From contig VXLY01000120.1 of NCBI GenBank assembly GCA_009841335.1, forward strand, positions 28,350-79,278: DNA of 50,929 nt. Reading direction: 5' to 3'. The position numbers were made by a program, and so were the translations under genes. The notes beneath the pieces were generated by a model. That model saw only the letters and a list, made by a program, of their open reading frames with translations. It did not search any database and was not told where the DNA came from. Source of the DNA: Rhodothermaceae bacterium. Its GTDB lineage: Bacteria > Bacteroidota > Rhodothermia > Rhodothermales > Bin80. Positions 1-9,342 of the stretch are shown here, in pieces. Numbering within the stretch: the first letter of the stretch is position 1; each line of letters starts with the position of its first letter.

Positions 1-415
1 AAACGTTCACGGTTTCACTCGGCAGTCTGCCGTCCAGCGTTAAGGTGGGCAGCCCGTCCTCAGTTGAGATTACCATCCGCGACGATGGCTCGCCCCTTCC
101 GACCGTAAGCCTTTCGGCTTCACCCAACCCGGTAGGCGAGGGACAGCCAGTAACGGTGAGCGCGAGACTGTCAAGGTCACTGACAAGCAGCGTTTCGATC
201 CCGGTCGTGCTTACGACGGGAACCACGGAAGCAGGTGACATAGGCACGCTTACGAACATTACAATCACCGGCGGACAGACTACCGGAACGGGAACCATCC
301 AAACGACGCGGGATGCTGATGAGGACGACGAAACGTTCACGGTTTCACTCGGCAGTCTGCCGTCCAGCGTTAAGGTGGGCAGCCCATCTTCAGTTGCGAT
401 TACCATCAGCGATGT
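1..415 (+). repeat. 330-bp direct repeat (Calx-beta unit), partial copy plus full copy
   Basis: The 55 bases at 1-55 recur without a change at 331-385, and similarity continues with scattered substitutions to about 415, where the second copy leads out of the array. The period of 330 bp equals 110 codons, one Calx-beta domain. The array must continue to the left of the window. Confidence 0.9.
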
Positions 416-3400
416 TGGCCCGCCCCCTCCAGTAAACGAACCGCCCACGGTCCGCGCGACCTGCGAGCCTTGCTCCGTACACAGGAGTGGCGTAGTGCAG
501 TTGAGCGCCATTGCGTCGGATGCCGATGGTGATGAGATCACCTATAGCTGGAGCACCGAGGACGGAACCCTGACAGGTGCGACAGACCAGGCGAACACGA
601 CCTGGATGGCACCGAGCCACGCAGGCACGTTTGTGATCCAGGTGTCCGTCATGGATGAGCATGGGGCTGAGGCTCTCGCACGAGTCAGCATCCAAGTAAT
701 TAATCGCCTCCCGATCCTTGACGCTCCGCGGACAGTTTATCTCGCGGAAAACACCGATGGACGGGAAAATCCAGCGGTGCTGGGCCTCGTTCGCGCTACA
801 CATCCCGATGATGAAGATATTACCTTTTCCCTGTCGCCCGGTAGCCTCCGCTTTGCCATTGGGGAGACCTCAGGGGAATTGCGGTACGTCGGGCCAGGCG
901 AGGATTTTGAAGACGATCCGAATCAGTTGGCGGTAACCGTAGTGGCAAGCGACACACTTGGAGGCACAGCCCAAGCGGCCGTAACGGTTCAGATATTGAA
1001 TGTGAACGAACGTCCAGCGGTTGCGGACGACGTCCTGACCTTGGCTGAGGACCAGGATACACGAGCTGAAGTGCTGGCTAACGATCACGATCCAGATGCC
1101 GGCGACCGCATTCATGTGGTCTCGGTGGGATCGGCCGAGCACGGACAAACCAGCCTCGTGGACAACGGGGCAGCCGTGCGATATGTGCCGGACCCTAACT
1201 TCCATGGCCTGGACCTATTCATTTACGTAGTATCCGACATGGAGGGCCTTACGGATACCGCAACTGTTCGGGTAACCGTTACACCTGTCAACGATAGACC
1301 CAGCGCATCCGACGATCGGGCCTCTACGATGGAGGACTTGGAAGTTGAGATTCCCGTACTCGGCAATGATACTGACCTAGATGGCGATTCGCTACATGTC
1401 CAAAGCGTCTCCCGCCCCGCACACGGCGTGGCCGAAACGGCGCCGGATCGAATGAGCATCTCCTATGCCCCAGATGCCAATTATTTCGGGACGGACGCCT
1501 TTACCTATGTTATCGCCGATGCGGGAGGCTTGGCCGATACCGCGATTGTCCGGGTTACCGTTACCGCTGTTAATGATGTGCCCCTTGCGTCCGACGATCA
1601 AGTTTCCACACAGGAGGATGTGAAGGTTGAGATTCCCGTACTCAGCAATGACACGGACCTCGATGGCGATCCGCTGCGGGTAAAGAGCACCTCAGCCGCC
1701 GAGCACGGTACCCTCGAAGTCTCTGTGGACGGAAACACGGTGTCCTATACACCGGATTTGGATTACAATGGCCCGGATGCCTTTACTTACGTCATCACCG
1801 ATACGGGCGGCCTAACAGATACCGCACGGGTACGGGTGACCGTAACACCGGTCAATGACGCGCCTGTCGCGTCCGACGATGAGGCTGCCACGAGCGAGGA
1901 CGAGGCGGTTGAGATTCACGTGCTGAACAACGACACGGATATAGATGAAGACGCTTTGCGCATCCAAAGTGTCTCCGCGGCCGGACATGGTACGGCTGAA
2001 ATCACGTCCGACCGACTTAGCATTACCTATGCCCCGGAGCCGAATTACCACGGCGAGGACCAGTTTACCTATGTCATTGCCGATTTTGAAGGGCTGATAG
2101 ATACAGCTACAGTCAGGATAATGGTTGCTTCGGTTAACGACGCGCCTGTTGCCTCCGATGATACGGCCGTTACATTGGAGGACGAATCCATTGAGATTCC
2201 GGTGCTTGGCAACGACACCGACTTGGATGGCGATATGCTGCGAGTGCAAAGCGTATCTCCCGCCGAGCACGGTGTGCCCGAGATCTCGTCGGGCGGAACC
2301 ATGGTATCCTATGCCCCTGATCCGGATTATAATGGCCCGGATATGTTCACATATATCGTCGCCGACACAGAGGGTCTTACCGACACCGCAATGGTCGCAG
2401 TGACCGTGACACCGGTCAATGATGGCCCTGCGGCGGTTGGTTCAATTCCGGATCAAATGCTGGACGAGGGCGGCAGCGAGATAACGATAGATGTTACGCC
2501 CTATTTTACCGATACCGATGGCGACCCGCTGACTTTCAGCGCAGAAAGCTCAGACCCGAGCGTTGCAACCGCAGTAATTAACGGCGTGGAGCTCGTACTT
2601 GCCCCGGTAGCCTTCGGCCAGGCCGCGGTTACCGTCACGGCCACGGATCGCGGCGGTCTTTCCGCGACCCAGCACCTGTCAGTCGGCGTCAGCGATCAAC
2701 CGGTTCGGTCGGTATTGGGCGACGCGTTCGCCGCATTGGCGCGCTCGCATCTCGCTAGTGTCCGCATGACCCTTGAACGACGCGTGTCAAACAACGCGCC
2801 CTCCGGGCAGACCGACACGAACCTGCTATCAGGCTTGCGCGTGGGAGGCAGACCCGTTGCGCTTCCGAACTCGCGTACGCTTCGGGCCATGGCGCAAAGA
2901 ATTGCCTTTGGGTGGTTGCCTACCTATCCACAGATGGGTAATCGATCCTTTGACCGCGAACATATGTCTGACATGACGCCGGGCACGGTGCCTATAATCA
3001 AAGCTTCCCCGCAAACCCATGCGCCCGCGGCTTTTCGAAATCCCCTGCATCTTGCAGTGCCTGGGGCGGGTATGTCCGATATGGACTTTACGTTCACTTG
3101 GACGGGGCCGCATGCTGATTCACTGCGTAGCGGTGTCACTTGGTCGGCGTGGGGCCAAAGTGACCTTCAACGCTACGGTGGTGTTGCTGCAGAATCCGGG
3201 ACGATAGCGGGCGACTACAAGGGCACCTTGAATACCTGGTATTTGGGGGTCGACGCGCAGCTTTCGAATTGGCTCTTTGGCATCGCCATGGGACGCAGCC
3301 AAGGAGAGGGCGACTGGACGGCCGGAACAGCCGCCGGGCAGCTGACTACCTCCGTAACGTCGATGTATCCATATTTGCGCTGGTCACGAGGCCCTACCAA

Positions 3401-4130
3401 TGTCTGGGCCACTGCAGGCATGGGACGAGGCGAGGCCCGCAATGAAAGGGCTACCGGCCGAATCGGCACCAGTCCGTTAAGGATTGCACTGGGGTTGCTT
3501 GACTACCGCAGACAATTGGGACCGACCGGCGACCCTGTTGCGTTCGGGATTCGGGCTGACGCGGGCTGGACAAGTCTGTCAACGATCGAAGGATCGGAAA
3601 CCATTAATGATATACAGGCTCGCGTTCATCAGGCTCGTCTGGGTCTGGATGTTCGCGGTAAAATGGGTATCGGTCGGGCCGGATTCGCTCCGTTCGGTGC
3701 CGTGCATGCGCGACTTGATGGCGGCGATGGGCAGACCGGTCAAGGCATTGAAATCTCCGGTGGCCTTCAGACGCGATTAAGCCTCATTGGCCTCAGCTTG
3801 CAGGGACGATGGCTTGCATTCCATTCCGCCGCCGATTTCGAGGAGAGCGGCTTTGGCCTGACCCTCACGGTAGGGGGTCAGAATGAGGAAGGGTTTTCAC
3901 TGACTGCGGCGCCTCACTGGGGCGGCCATACCCGCGCCGGCGTCGCTCTATGGCAGGATCGCGTACCCGGCATGACACAAGGCCCGAAGATGCGCCCACA
4001 AGGCTGGACGCTGGACATGCACGGCGCCTATCGCCGGCGGCTTGGAAACCGCATGCTGGAGTTTTCCGCCGCGCACGAAAATTCATTGGGCGGCCCCAAC
4101 CTGCAAGTGACCGGACTCATTAGCCTTTGA
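3..4130 (+). CDS. Repeat-rich surface protein with C-terminal autotransporter-like barrel (5' end outside window)
   Basis: The frame is open from the window edge, so the start and signal peptide are missing; 1375 residues are visible. In order: the end of one Calx-beta repeat and one complete one (nt 3-415), a PKD/Ig-like domain (about 435-705), a cadherin-like domain (705-1015), five 'tandem-95' cadherin-like repeats that each open near a VNDxP/ASDD motif (about 1015-2430), one more Ig-like domain (2430-2700), a linker, and a C-terminal region of about 350 residues (3070-4130) made of alternating amphipathic strands rich in Gly and aromatics. That last region resembles the autotransporter beta-barrel found at the end of large repeat adhesins. 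Acidic DxDGD-type motifs in the repeats suggest calcium binding. The likely role is surface adhesion; the ligand is unknown. The last residue is Leu rather than the usual Phe. The domain calls are firm, the barrel-secretion role is inferred. Confidence 0.85.
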   Translation, partial: TFTVSLGSLPSSVKVGSPSSVEITIRDDGSPLPTVSLSASPNPVGEGQPVTVSARLSRSLTSSVSIPVVLTTGTTEAGDIGTLTNITITGGQTTGTGTIQTTRDADEDDETFTVSLGSLPSSVKVGSPSSVAITISDVGPPPPVNEPPTVRATCEPCSVHRSGVVQLSAIASDADGDEITYSWSTEDGTLTGATDQANTTWMAPSHAGTFVIQVSVMDEHGAEALARVSIQVINRLPILDAPRTVYLAENTDGRENPAVLGLVRATHPDDEDITFSLSPGSLRFAIGETSGELRYVGPGEDFEDDPNQLAVTVVASDTLGGTAQAAVTVQILNVNERPAVADDVLTLAEDQDTRAEVLANDHDPDAGDRIHVVSVGSAEHGQTSLVDNGAAVRYVPDPNFHGLDLFIYVVSDMEGLTDTATVRVTVTPVNDRPSASDDRASTMEDLEVEIPVLGNDTDLDGDSLHVQSVSRPAHGVAETAPDRMSISYAPDANYFGTDAFTYVIADAGGLADTAIVRVTVTAVNDVPLASDDQVSTQEDVKVEIPVLSNDTDLDGDPLRVKSTSAAEHGTLEVSVDGNTVSYTPDLDYNGPDAFTYVITDTGGLTDTARVRVTVTPVNDAPVASDDEAATSEDEAVEIHVLNNDTDIDEDALRIQSVSAAGHGTAEITSDRLSITYAPEPNYHGEDQFTYVIADFEGLIDTATVRIMVASVNDAPVASDDTAVTLEDESIEIPVLGNDTDLDGDMLRVQSVSPAEHGVPEISSGGTMVSYAPDPDYNGPDMFTYIVADTEGLTDTAMVAVTVTPVNDGPAAVGSIPDQMLDEGGSEITIDVTPYFTDTDGDPLTFSAESSDPSVATAVINGVELVLAPVAFGQAAVTVTATDRGGLSATQHLSVGVSDQPVRSVLGDAFAALARSHLASVRMTLERRVSNNAPSGQTDTNLLSGLRVGGRPVALPNSRTLRAMAQRIAFGWLPTYPQMGNRSFDREHMSDMTPGTVPIIKASPQTHAPAAFRNPLHLAVPGAGMSDMDFTFTWTGPHADSLRSGVTWSAWGQSDLQRYGGVAAESGTIAGDYKGTLNTWYLGVDAQLSNWLFGIAMGRSQGEGDWTAGTAAGQLTTSVTSMYPYLRWSRGPTNVWATAGMGRGEARNERATGRIGTSPLRIALGLLDYRRQLGPTGDPVAFGIRADAGWTSLSTIEGSETINDIQARVHQARLGLDVRGKMGIGRAGFAPFGAVHARLDGGDGQTGQGIEISGGLQTRLSLIGLSLQGRWLAFHSAADFEESGFGLTLTVGGQNEEGFSLTAAPHWGGHTRAGVALWQDRVPGMTQGPKMRPQGWTLDMHGAYRRRLGNRMLEFSAAHENSLGGPNLQVTGLISL
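1026..2430 (+). repeat. Five tandem coding repeats of about 282 bp (tandem-95 / cadherin-like)
   Basis: The codons for the ASDD-type motif recur near 1311, 1593, 1875 and 2157, a constant 282-bp (94-codon) step; a more divergent first unit begins near 1026. Each unit carries a Glu-Asp pair, an NDTD-like acidic loop, an HG turn and a TYVIxD strand. The units have diverged at the DNA level, unlike the Calx-beta copies at the window start. Confidence 0.85.
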
Positions 4131-4388
4131 ACCGTGGTTCCTAAAAGCCTGGGTCCATTTATCACTGGGGATTATATACATAGGGTTATACCCATCTGGC
4201 AGAAACGAATGAATTGAAGCCTGCACAGATCTGTACCTGATTGATTGATCAGAAAACAGGAGCTATTGTAACTCATTTGGTCAGAACACTCCTGCTGATA
4301 GATCTGCACGCTAGCACCCATATAGGATCTCCACCGGTCTACGGCAAAAAGACTAATCAGCGTCGCACTTTACTAGTAACCCCCTACC

Positions 4389-5726
4389 TCAACCGCGCAC
4401 GCCAGCCCATGCGTATCTCATGATCGCATCCTGCTCCTGACCCAGCGTAGCCCGCGTATCCACGACCAACCGAGCTTGCTTATGCAATGCAGGCCAGTCA
4501 TAACTGGTATGGTCCGTGGCAATCAACACGCAATCTGCCTCAGCCAAAGCAGCGTCCAGATCAACGACCGATACCATCTCCAGTTCATCAAGCTTGAAAA
4601 CCGGTACATATGGATCATGGTATTTGATTTTTGCCCCCTTATCCCTAAGAAGCGTGAGGATATCCAGAGCGGGGGACTCACGTAAATCGCCGACATCCTT
4701 TTTGTATGCAACACCTACGACCAGAATATTGCTGCCCCGCAGTGGCTTTCCTTCTTCGTTAAGTACGTCCTGCACACAGCCTACCCAATACTTGGGCATA
4801 GCTGTATTTATCTCGGTTGCCAACTCAATAAACCGGGCAGTGTACCCTAAGGTGCGCAACTTCCACGACAGGTACTGTGGATCAACGGGGATGCAATGCC
4901 CCCCAAGCCCCGGGCCAGGCAGGAATTTCATAAAACCAAACGGCTTGGTCCCCGCTGCCTCAACTACCTCCCAGGCATTCAAGCCCAGCTTATCGCAAAT
5001 CAGGAGCACTTCGTTTGCCAGCCCGATGTTCACGGCTCGAAATGTGTTCTCCACCAACTTCGTAAGCTCTGCCGCCTCCGTACTTGATACCGGGACAACA
5101 GACTCAATGACGGACTCGTACAGCATCCTGCCGACAAGAAGGCACTCCGGTGTCACTCCCCCCATCACCTTTGGCGTATTCCTTGTAGTCCAGTCCCTGC
5201 GCCCGGGATCAACGCGTTCGGGCGAAAAACACAGGAAAAAGTCCTTCCCCACTTCCAGATTCTCTGCCTCTCGATGAAAGCGCGGCAAAATTACTTCGGT
5301 AGTCGTGCCTGGATATGTGGTGCTCTCCAATACGACGATCATGCCTGGATGCAGATGCTCAGCTATTGCATCTGCAGTACTCAGAATGTGAGAAATATCT
5401 GGTGCTCCAGTCTTACGCAACGGAGTTGGAACACAAATACTTACGGCATCGCAGGTATCCAGGGTGTCAAAGTGGCTCGTCGCACGAAGGCGCCCCTGAT
5501 CGACGACTGACCTCAACCGTTCGCTATCCATGTCCTCTATGTAGGATACGCCCCGATTGACCAATCTTACCTTTTTCTCGTCAACGTCAATTCCAACAAC
5601 CCTGAAGCCCACCTCGGCAAACGCTGTTGCAAGCGGCAATCCTACATATCCTAGACCTATCACTGCAATAGTTAGGTCACGTGACTCTATACGCTCTTTA
5701 AGCGCCTCAAATGCAGATGTATTCAT
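4389..5726 (-). CDS. Nucleotide-sugar 6-dehydrogenase, UDP-GlcNAc/UDP-ManNAc dehydrogenase type
   Basis: A 445-residue NAD-dependent enzyme that would oxidise C6 of a UDP-N-acetylhexosamine to the uronate, a precursor of acidic surface polysaccharide. The N-terminal Rossmann motif GLGYVGLPLA lies at residues 24-33. The catalytic cysteine is Cys278 in GGHCIPVDP, and the C-terminal UDP-binding domain has the GVAYKKDVGDLRESP signature. The HCIPVDP form and the VSYIEDM segment fit the WbpA/WecC branch better than UDP-glucose dehydrogenase, which has SCFPKD as in the gene at 9343-10686. It starts at ATG 5726, nine bases after the stop of the sulfurylase gene, so it is probably last in that operon. 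The exact sugar cannot be read from sequence. Confidence 0.9.
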   Translation of the reverse strand: MNTSAFEALKERIESRDLTIAVIGLGYVGLPLATAFAEVGFRVVGIDVDEKKVRLVNRGVSYIEDMDSERLRSVVDQGRLRATSHFDTLDTCDAVSICVPTPLRKTGAPDISHILSTADAIAEHLHPGMIVVLESTTYPGTTTEVILPRFHREAENLEVGKDFFLCFSPERVDPGRRDWTTRNTPKVMGGVTPECLLVGRMLYESVIESVVPVSSTEAAELTKLVENTFRAVNIGLANEVLLICDKLGLNAWEVVEAAGTKPFGFMKFLPGPGLGGHCIPVDPQYLSWKLRTLGYTARFIELATEINTAMPKYWVGCVQDVLNEEGKPLRGSNILVVGVAYKKDVGDLRESPALDILTLLRDKGAKIKYHDPYVPVFKLDELEMVSVVDLDAALAEADCVLIATDHTSYDWPALHKQARLVVDTRATLGQEQDAIMRYAWAGVRG

Positions 5727-5735
5727 GTTATTATT

Positions 5736-7445
5736 CTACAGAAAACCTAATACTCTCAGCCTCTGAACGATAAGCTGCGTGCTCTCTTCCACGGTTTCTT
5801 CCTCCGTGCGGCATACAACTTCTGAATTATCGGGAACTTCATAGGGATCGTCAATACCGGTGAAACCCTTAATGATTCCTGCACGAGCCTTTGCATACAA
5901 CCCTTTAACATCTCTACGCTCACATACCTCTAGCGAGGCATTTACGAAAACCTGGATGTAACCACCTTCGCGCTCTATTCTCCTACGATTTATGGCACGA
6001 TCCTCTTCATACGGAGCAATCGGTGCACAGATCACGACCCCACGATGCCTAACAATTTCCGAGGCGACATAGCCAATGCGCTGAACATTCGTAGATCGAT
6101 CATCTCGCGAGAAACCCAAACCTTTACTCAGATTAGTCCTGACCACGTCTCCATCCAAAAGAGTGACCGGACACGACAAGAGTTCCAGCAGTCGTGCCTG
6201 AAGCGCATTTGCGATTGTGGATTTTCCTGAACCGGACAACCCCGTCAGGAACACGGCAAAACCCTGTTGTCCCCGTGGAGGATAGGTCTTTCGCAGCTCC
6301 TCAATCACACCCTTGTAAGAGAACCATTCGGGAATCTCCTCCCCATTCGAAAGCATACCTCGCAACTGAGTTCCTGAAATATTCAGGGTTTTCTCCCCCT
6401 CAACCACTTCGTCGATCGGTTTGTACACGCCTGATTCCGGTGCATAAACCATTAACCGAAATGGGACCACATCTATTCCCACTTCTTTTGCATAGTCCCT
6501 GACCAGATCCTGGGCATCATACGGTCCGTAGAACGGTGTGCCATCCTTCATTGTGCCTGGACCGGCATGATCACGCCCAATTATAAGATGCGTACAGCCA
6601 TAATTCTTTCGAATGATTGCATGCCAGAGTGCTTCTCGCGGTCCACCCATCCGCATCGCGAGTGGCAACAGGCTTATTGAGGCCTGACCTTCAGGATAAT
6701 AGTCTAGAAGCTTTTTATAGCTGCGTACTCGCGTGTAGTGATCTATATCGCCCGACTTTGTCATCCCTACTACAGGGTGAATCAGTAGTTTTCCACCTAT
6801 CTCCTGGGAGGCCCGGTCGGTCAGCTCTTTGTGCGCACGATGCATTGGATTGCGCGTCTGGAAGGCTACGACACGCGAACTTCCCTGACTCCGAAAAATT
6901 TCACGCAGTTGCCGGGGCGTATGCCGAAGACCAGGAAAGTCGTAATGAGGAGGCAACTGAACCCCTTCCAGTGTACCGCCTAGATAATACATACCCGCCC
7001 GGTTGAAGAGATAATCCACCGCCGGGTGTTCGTCGCTGACCGTATTGAAAACCTTCCGTGCCTCTACCTCTTTGTCCGGCCTCCAGAGATCTCCGACATG
7101 AAGGATCGCCAGGAGTAACCCGGTGACATCACGAAGTGCTATTCGACGATGCCCCTCGGTTCGCTTCACATCCTCCTCAGTAATGTCAAGTGTGATTGGT
7201 ATGGGCCAAAGGGTACCGCACGCAAGGCGCATGTCCCGCAAAACACCTTCGTAATCCTCTTGGTTAAGGAAACCCCTAAGAGGGGAAAAGCCACCGCAAA
7301 GCAGTAACTCCAAATCGCATAACTGCCGATCTGAAAGGACTATTGACGGAAGACTGACCGAACTGTTTTTGAGAACCTCCCTGCGCTCTTGATCCACAAG
7401 AGACTCCACCAATGAGCCTCCATGAGGCTCAATCAAAGCTGGCAT
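5736..7445 (-). CDS. Bifunctional sulfate adenylyltransferase / adenylylsulfate kinase
   Basis: A 569-residue fusion that makes APS from sulfate and ATP and phosphorylates it to PAPS. The sulfurylase half (residues 1-390) has the nucleotide-binding QTRNPMHRAH at 196-205 and GRDHAGPG at 290-297. The APS kinase half (396-569) has the P-loop GLSGSGKS at 402-409, then DGDVVR and the FTGIDDPYE segment. I start at ATG 7445 because the family begins with a LIxPHGG-like segment directly after it. The longer GTG frame from 7538 would add 31 unconserved residues. The gene follows a sulfate-type permease and precedes a nucleotide-sugar dehydrogenase. The fusion points to PAPS as the product, for sulfate reduction or for sulfation; no reductase or sulfotransferase is in view. 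Confidence 0.95.
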   Translation of the reverse strand: MPALIEPHGGSLVESLVDQERREVLKNSSVSLPSIVLSDRQLCDLELLLCGGFSPLRGFLNQEDYEGVLRDMRLACGTLWPIPITLDITEEDVKRTEGHRRIALRDVTGLLLAILHVGDLWRPDKEVEARKVFNTVSDEHPAVDYLFNRAGMYYLGGTLEGVQLPPHYDFPGLRHTPRQLREIFRSQGSSRVVAFQTRNPMHRAHKELTDRASQEIGGKLLIHPVVGMTKSGDIDHYTRVRSYKKLLDYYPEGQASISLLPLAMRMGGPREALWHAIIRKNYGCTHLIIGRDHAGPGTMKDGTPFYGPYDAQDLVRDYAKEVGIDVVPFRLMVYAPESGVYKPIDEVVEGEKTLNISGTQLRGMLSNGEEIPEWFSYKGVIEELRKTYPPRGQQGFAVFLTGLSGSGKSTIANALQARLLELLSCPVTLLDGDVVRTNLSKGLGFSRDDRSTNVQRIGYVASEIVRHRGVVICAPIAPYEEDRAINRRRIEREGGYIQVFVNASLEVCERRDVKGLYAKARAGIIKGFTGIDDPYEVPDNSEVVCRTEEETVEESTQLIVQRLRVLGFL

Positions 7446-7545
7446 AGCGTTTCTGTTGGGGGAAATAGTGATAGGAGAAAGTAGACTACCTAAAATCAGG
7501 CGAGCGACGTTGCACCAACAAGGCACATATCTGTTCACATGACTT

Positions 7546-9312
7546 CTACAACCACCTTAAGGAGATGATAGTTGTGGAGACCAGCATTACCAATAAACTA
7601 ACCGGCAGGCCAACACGTAAGTAATCCCGAACCCTATAATTCCCTGCGGCCATGACCATCAGGTTTGTCTGATAACCCACTGGGGTCATAAAGCTGGCGG
7701 CCGCGGCAACTGCCACGGTCAATATAAAAGCCTTGGGCTCGGCATCAAAAGTCGAGGCCATGGAAAGCGCAACCGGCAACATCAGTACGGCGGCCGCTTT
7801 GTTTGCAATCAACTCCGTAAGTACGTTGGTACATGCATACAGTACGATCAAAGCCAAAATAGGGTTGATCCCGCCAATTTCAGTCAGGACCTGGGCAAGA
7901 TTCTCTGCCACGCCGGTCTTTCCTACTGCAACCCCAAGTCCGAGTGCGGATGCTATAAGTAGCAGTACTTGCAAATCCAGCGCGTTTCGGGCAGTGGCAA
8001 CCGTTATACAGCGTGTCACTACCATAGCAAGCGCCGCTGTAAATGCCGCGGTTGGCAACGGAACCCTTCCAGTACTGATAGCCAAGACCATGGCCGCTAG
8101 GATGCTGACTGACGTTACCATCCGTGCTGTCGAAAATTTTCGACGAGACACCCCGCGCGGCACGACATAAAAGAATTCTAAGTGACTTGCATGCCAACGC
8201 TCCTCAAAACCCGCTACGGCGCCAACCAACAACAGGTCACCAGCCTTTAAGGTTGTATCTCTCATACCCGCACCTTCAAGCACCCCTGACTTGTGCTGCA
8301 CTGCCAGTACAACCGCACCATATTTTGCAAGAAAATCTACTTCGGCAAGGGATTTGCCGATCAAATAGGAAGTCTCACTTATCACAGCCTCGTACATTGG
8401 CAGAAGATTGCCAAGGCGTTGTTCGGAAATTGCCCTCCCCGGACCAAATCCTGGTCTATTCAGCAGGTCCTCTAGAACCGAGAGACTACCGCTAAAGCAT
8501 AGCACATCATCCTGATCCAGAATTATTTGCGGATCGAAAGCCATTACGTGCTTATCCCGCCTTATCTGAACAATTACAGCAGATTCGTCTCCAACATCCA
8601 ATCCGGCCTGCTTCAAAGTTTGACCAATGAGAGGGCTGCGTCTGGTTACGCGAACTTCAAATAAACACTTTTCCAGACGGGAACGGGTAAACGGTGGCTC
8701 GCTGGCACGATCTGGTAAAAGTCGCACTCCGAAAAAAGCCATAAATATCAATACAATCACAGCCGCTGGCAGCCCAATCATGGTGAAATCGAAAAGAGCC
8801 AGCGTATGTCCTGCATCCTGTGCTAACCCGGAAACCACCACATTGGTGGAGGAGCCAATCAGCGTTATCATGCCGCCAGCGATTGCGGCATACGATAACG
8901 GGATGAGTAATTTAGATGGAGAAAGCCTGGATCTATAAGCCCACCGCTGCACGGGTTGCGTCCATATTGCAACCACGGGAGTATTGTTCATAAATGCGGA
9001 GACCAGTGCCGTCGGTATCATGAGACGAAACAAAGCCTTTGACAGGTTAGACACTCTTCTCAATAACTGCCGCTCAAACCGGCGTAGAAGTCCGCTTTTC
9101 TCTATTCCCGCGGCCACGACGAAAAGTGATCCAAGTGCAATCACCGCCCCGTTAGAGAATCCCGCAAATGCCTCCGATGGAGTGATCACTCCCGCAACTA
9201 GGAGCAATCCCAAAGCAGCGAGAAAAATGAGGTCCGGCCTCGCAAGATCCCGAACAAGTGCCACGGCGATCGAGACGATCACAGCAATAGTCAGATACGC
9301 CTGCCAATCCAT
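7546..9312 (-). CDS. SLC13/DASS-family permease with two RCK_C domains, probable sulfate transporter
   Basis: A 588-residue inner-membrane transporter. About five hydrophobic segments occupy residues 1-210. Two cytoplasmic TrkA-C (RCK_C) domains follow: one centred on the SPLIGQTLKQAGL segment (about 225-290), the other on SYLIGKSLAEVDF (about 310-385). A second hydrophobic half ends in a helix at the C terminus. NNTPVVAIW and GSSTNVVVSG match the substrate-loop motifs of the DASS superfamily. This architecture is typical of SAC1/SLC13-type sulfate permeases. Position supports sulfate: its stop lies 100 bases before the start of ATP sulfurylase/APS kinase on the same strand. ATG 9312 is preceded by GAGGG. 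Other anions, such as dicarboxylates, cannot be excluded. Confidence 0.88.
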   Translation of the reverse strand: MDWQAYLTIAVIVSIAVALVRDLARPDLIFLAALGLLLVAGVITPSEAFAGFSNGAVIALGSLFVVAAGIEKSGLLRRFERQLLRRVSNLSKALFRLMIPTALVSAFMNNTPVVAIWTQPVQRWAYRSRLSPSKLLIPLSYAAIAGGMITLIGSSTNVVVSGLAQDAGHTLALFDFTMIGLPAAVIVLIFMAFFGVRLLPDRASEPPFTRSRLEKCLFEVRVTRRSPLIGQTLKQAGLDVGDESAVIVQIRRDKHVMAFDPQIILDQDDVLCFSGSLSVLEDLLNRPGFGPGRAISEQRLGNLLPMYEAVISETSYLIGKSLAEVDFLAKYGAVVLAVQHKSGVLEGAGMRDTTLKAGDLLLVGAVAGFEERWHASHLEFFYVVPRGVSRRKFSTARMVTSVSILAAMVLAISTGRVPLPTAAFTAALAMVVTRCITVATARNALDLQVLLLIASALGLGVAVGKTGVAENLAQVLTEIGGINPILALIVLYACTNVLTELIANKAAAVLMLPVALSMASTFDAEPKAFILTVAVAAAASFMTPVGYQTNLMVMAAGNYRVRDYLRVGLPVSLLVMLVSTTIISLRWL

Positions 9313-9342
9313 CGCCCTCTATGGTTACTTTGTCGAAAAAAC

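Noticed and set aside
4516..5277. 253-codon plus-strand frame
   Set aside because: It lies antisense within the nucleotide-sugar dehydrogenase gene, has low-complexity Ser/Thr-rich translation and no family features.
7446..7538. GTG-initiated longer form of ATP sulfurylase/APS kinase
   Set aside because: The added 31 residues show no conservation and the family start matches ATG 7445.
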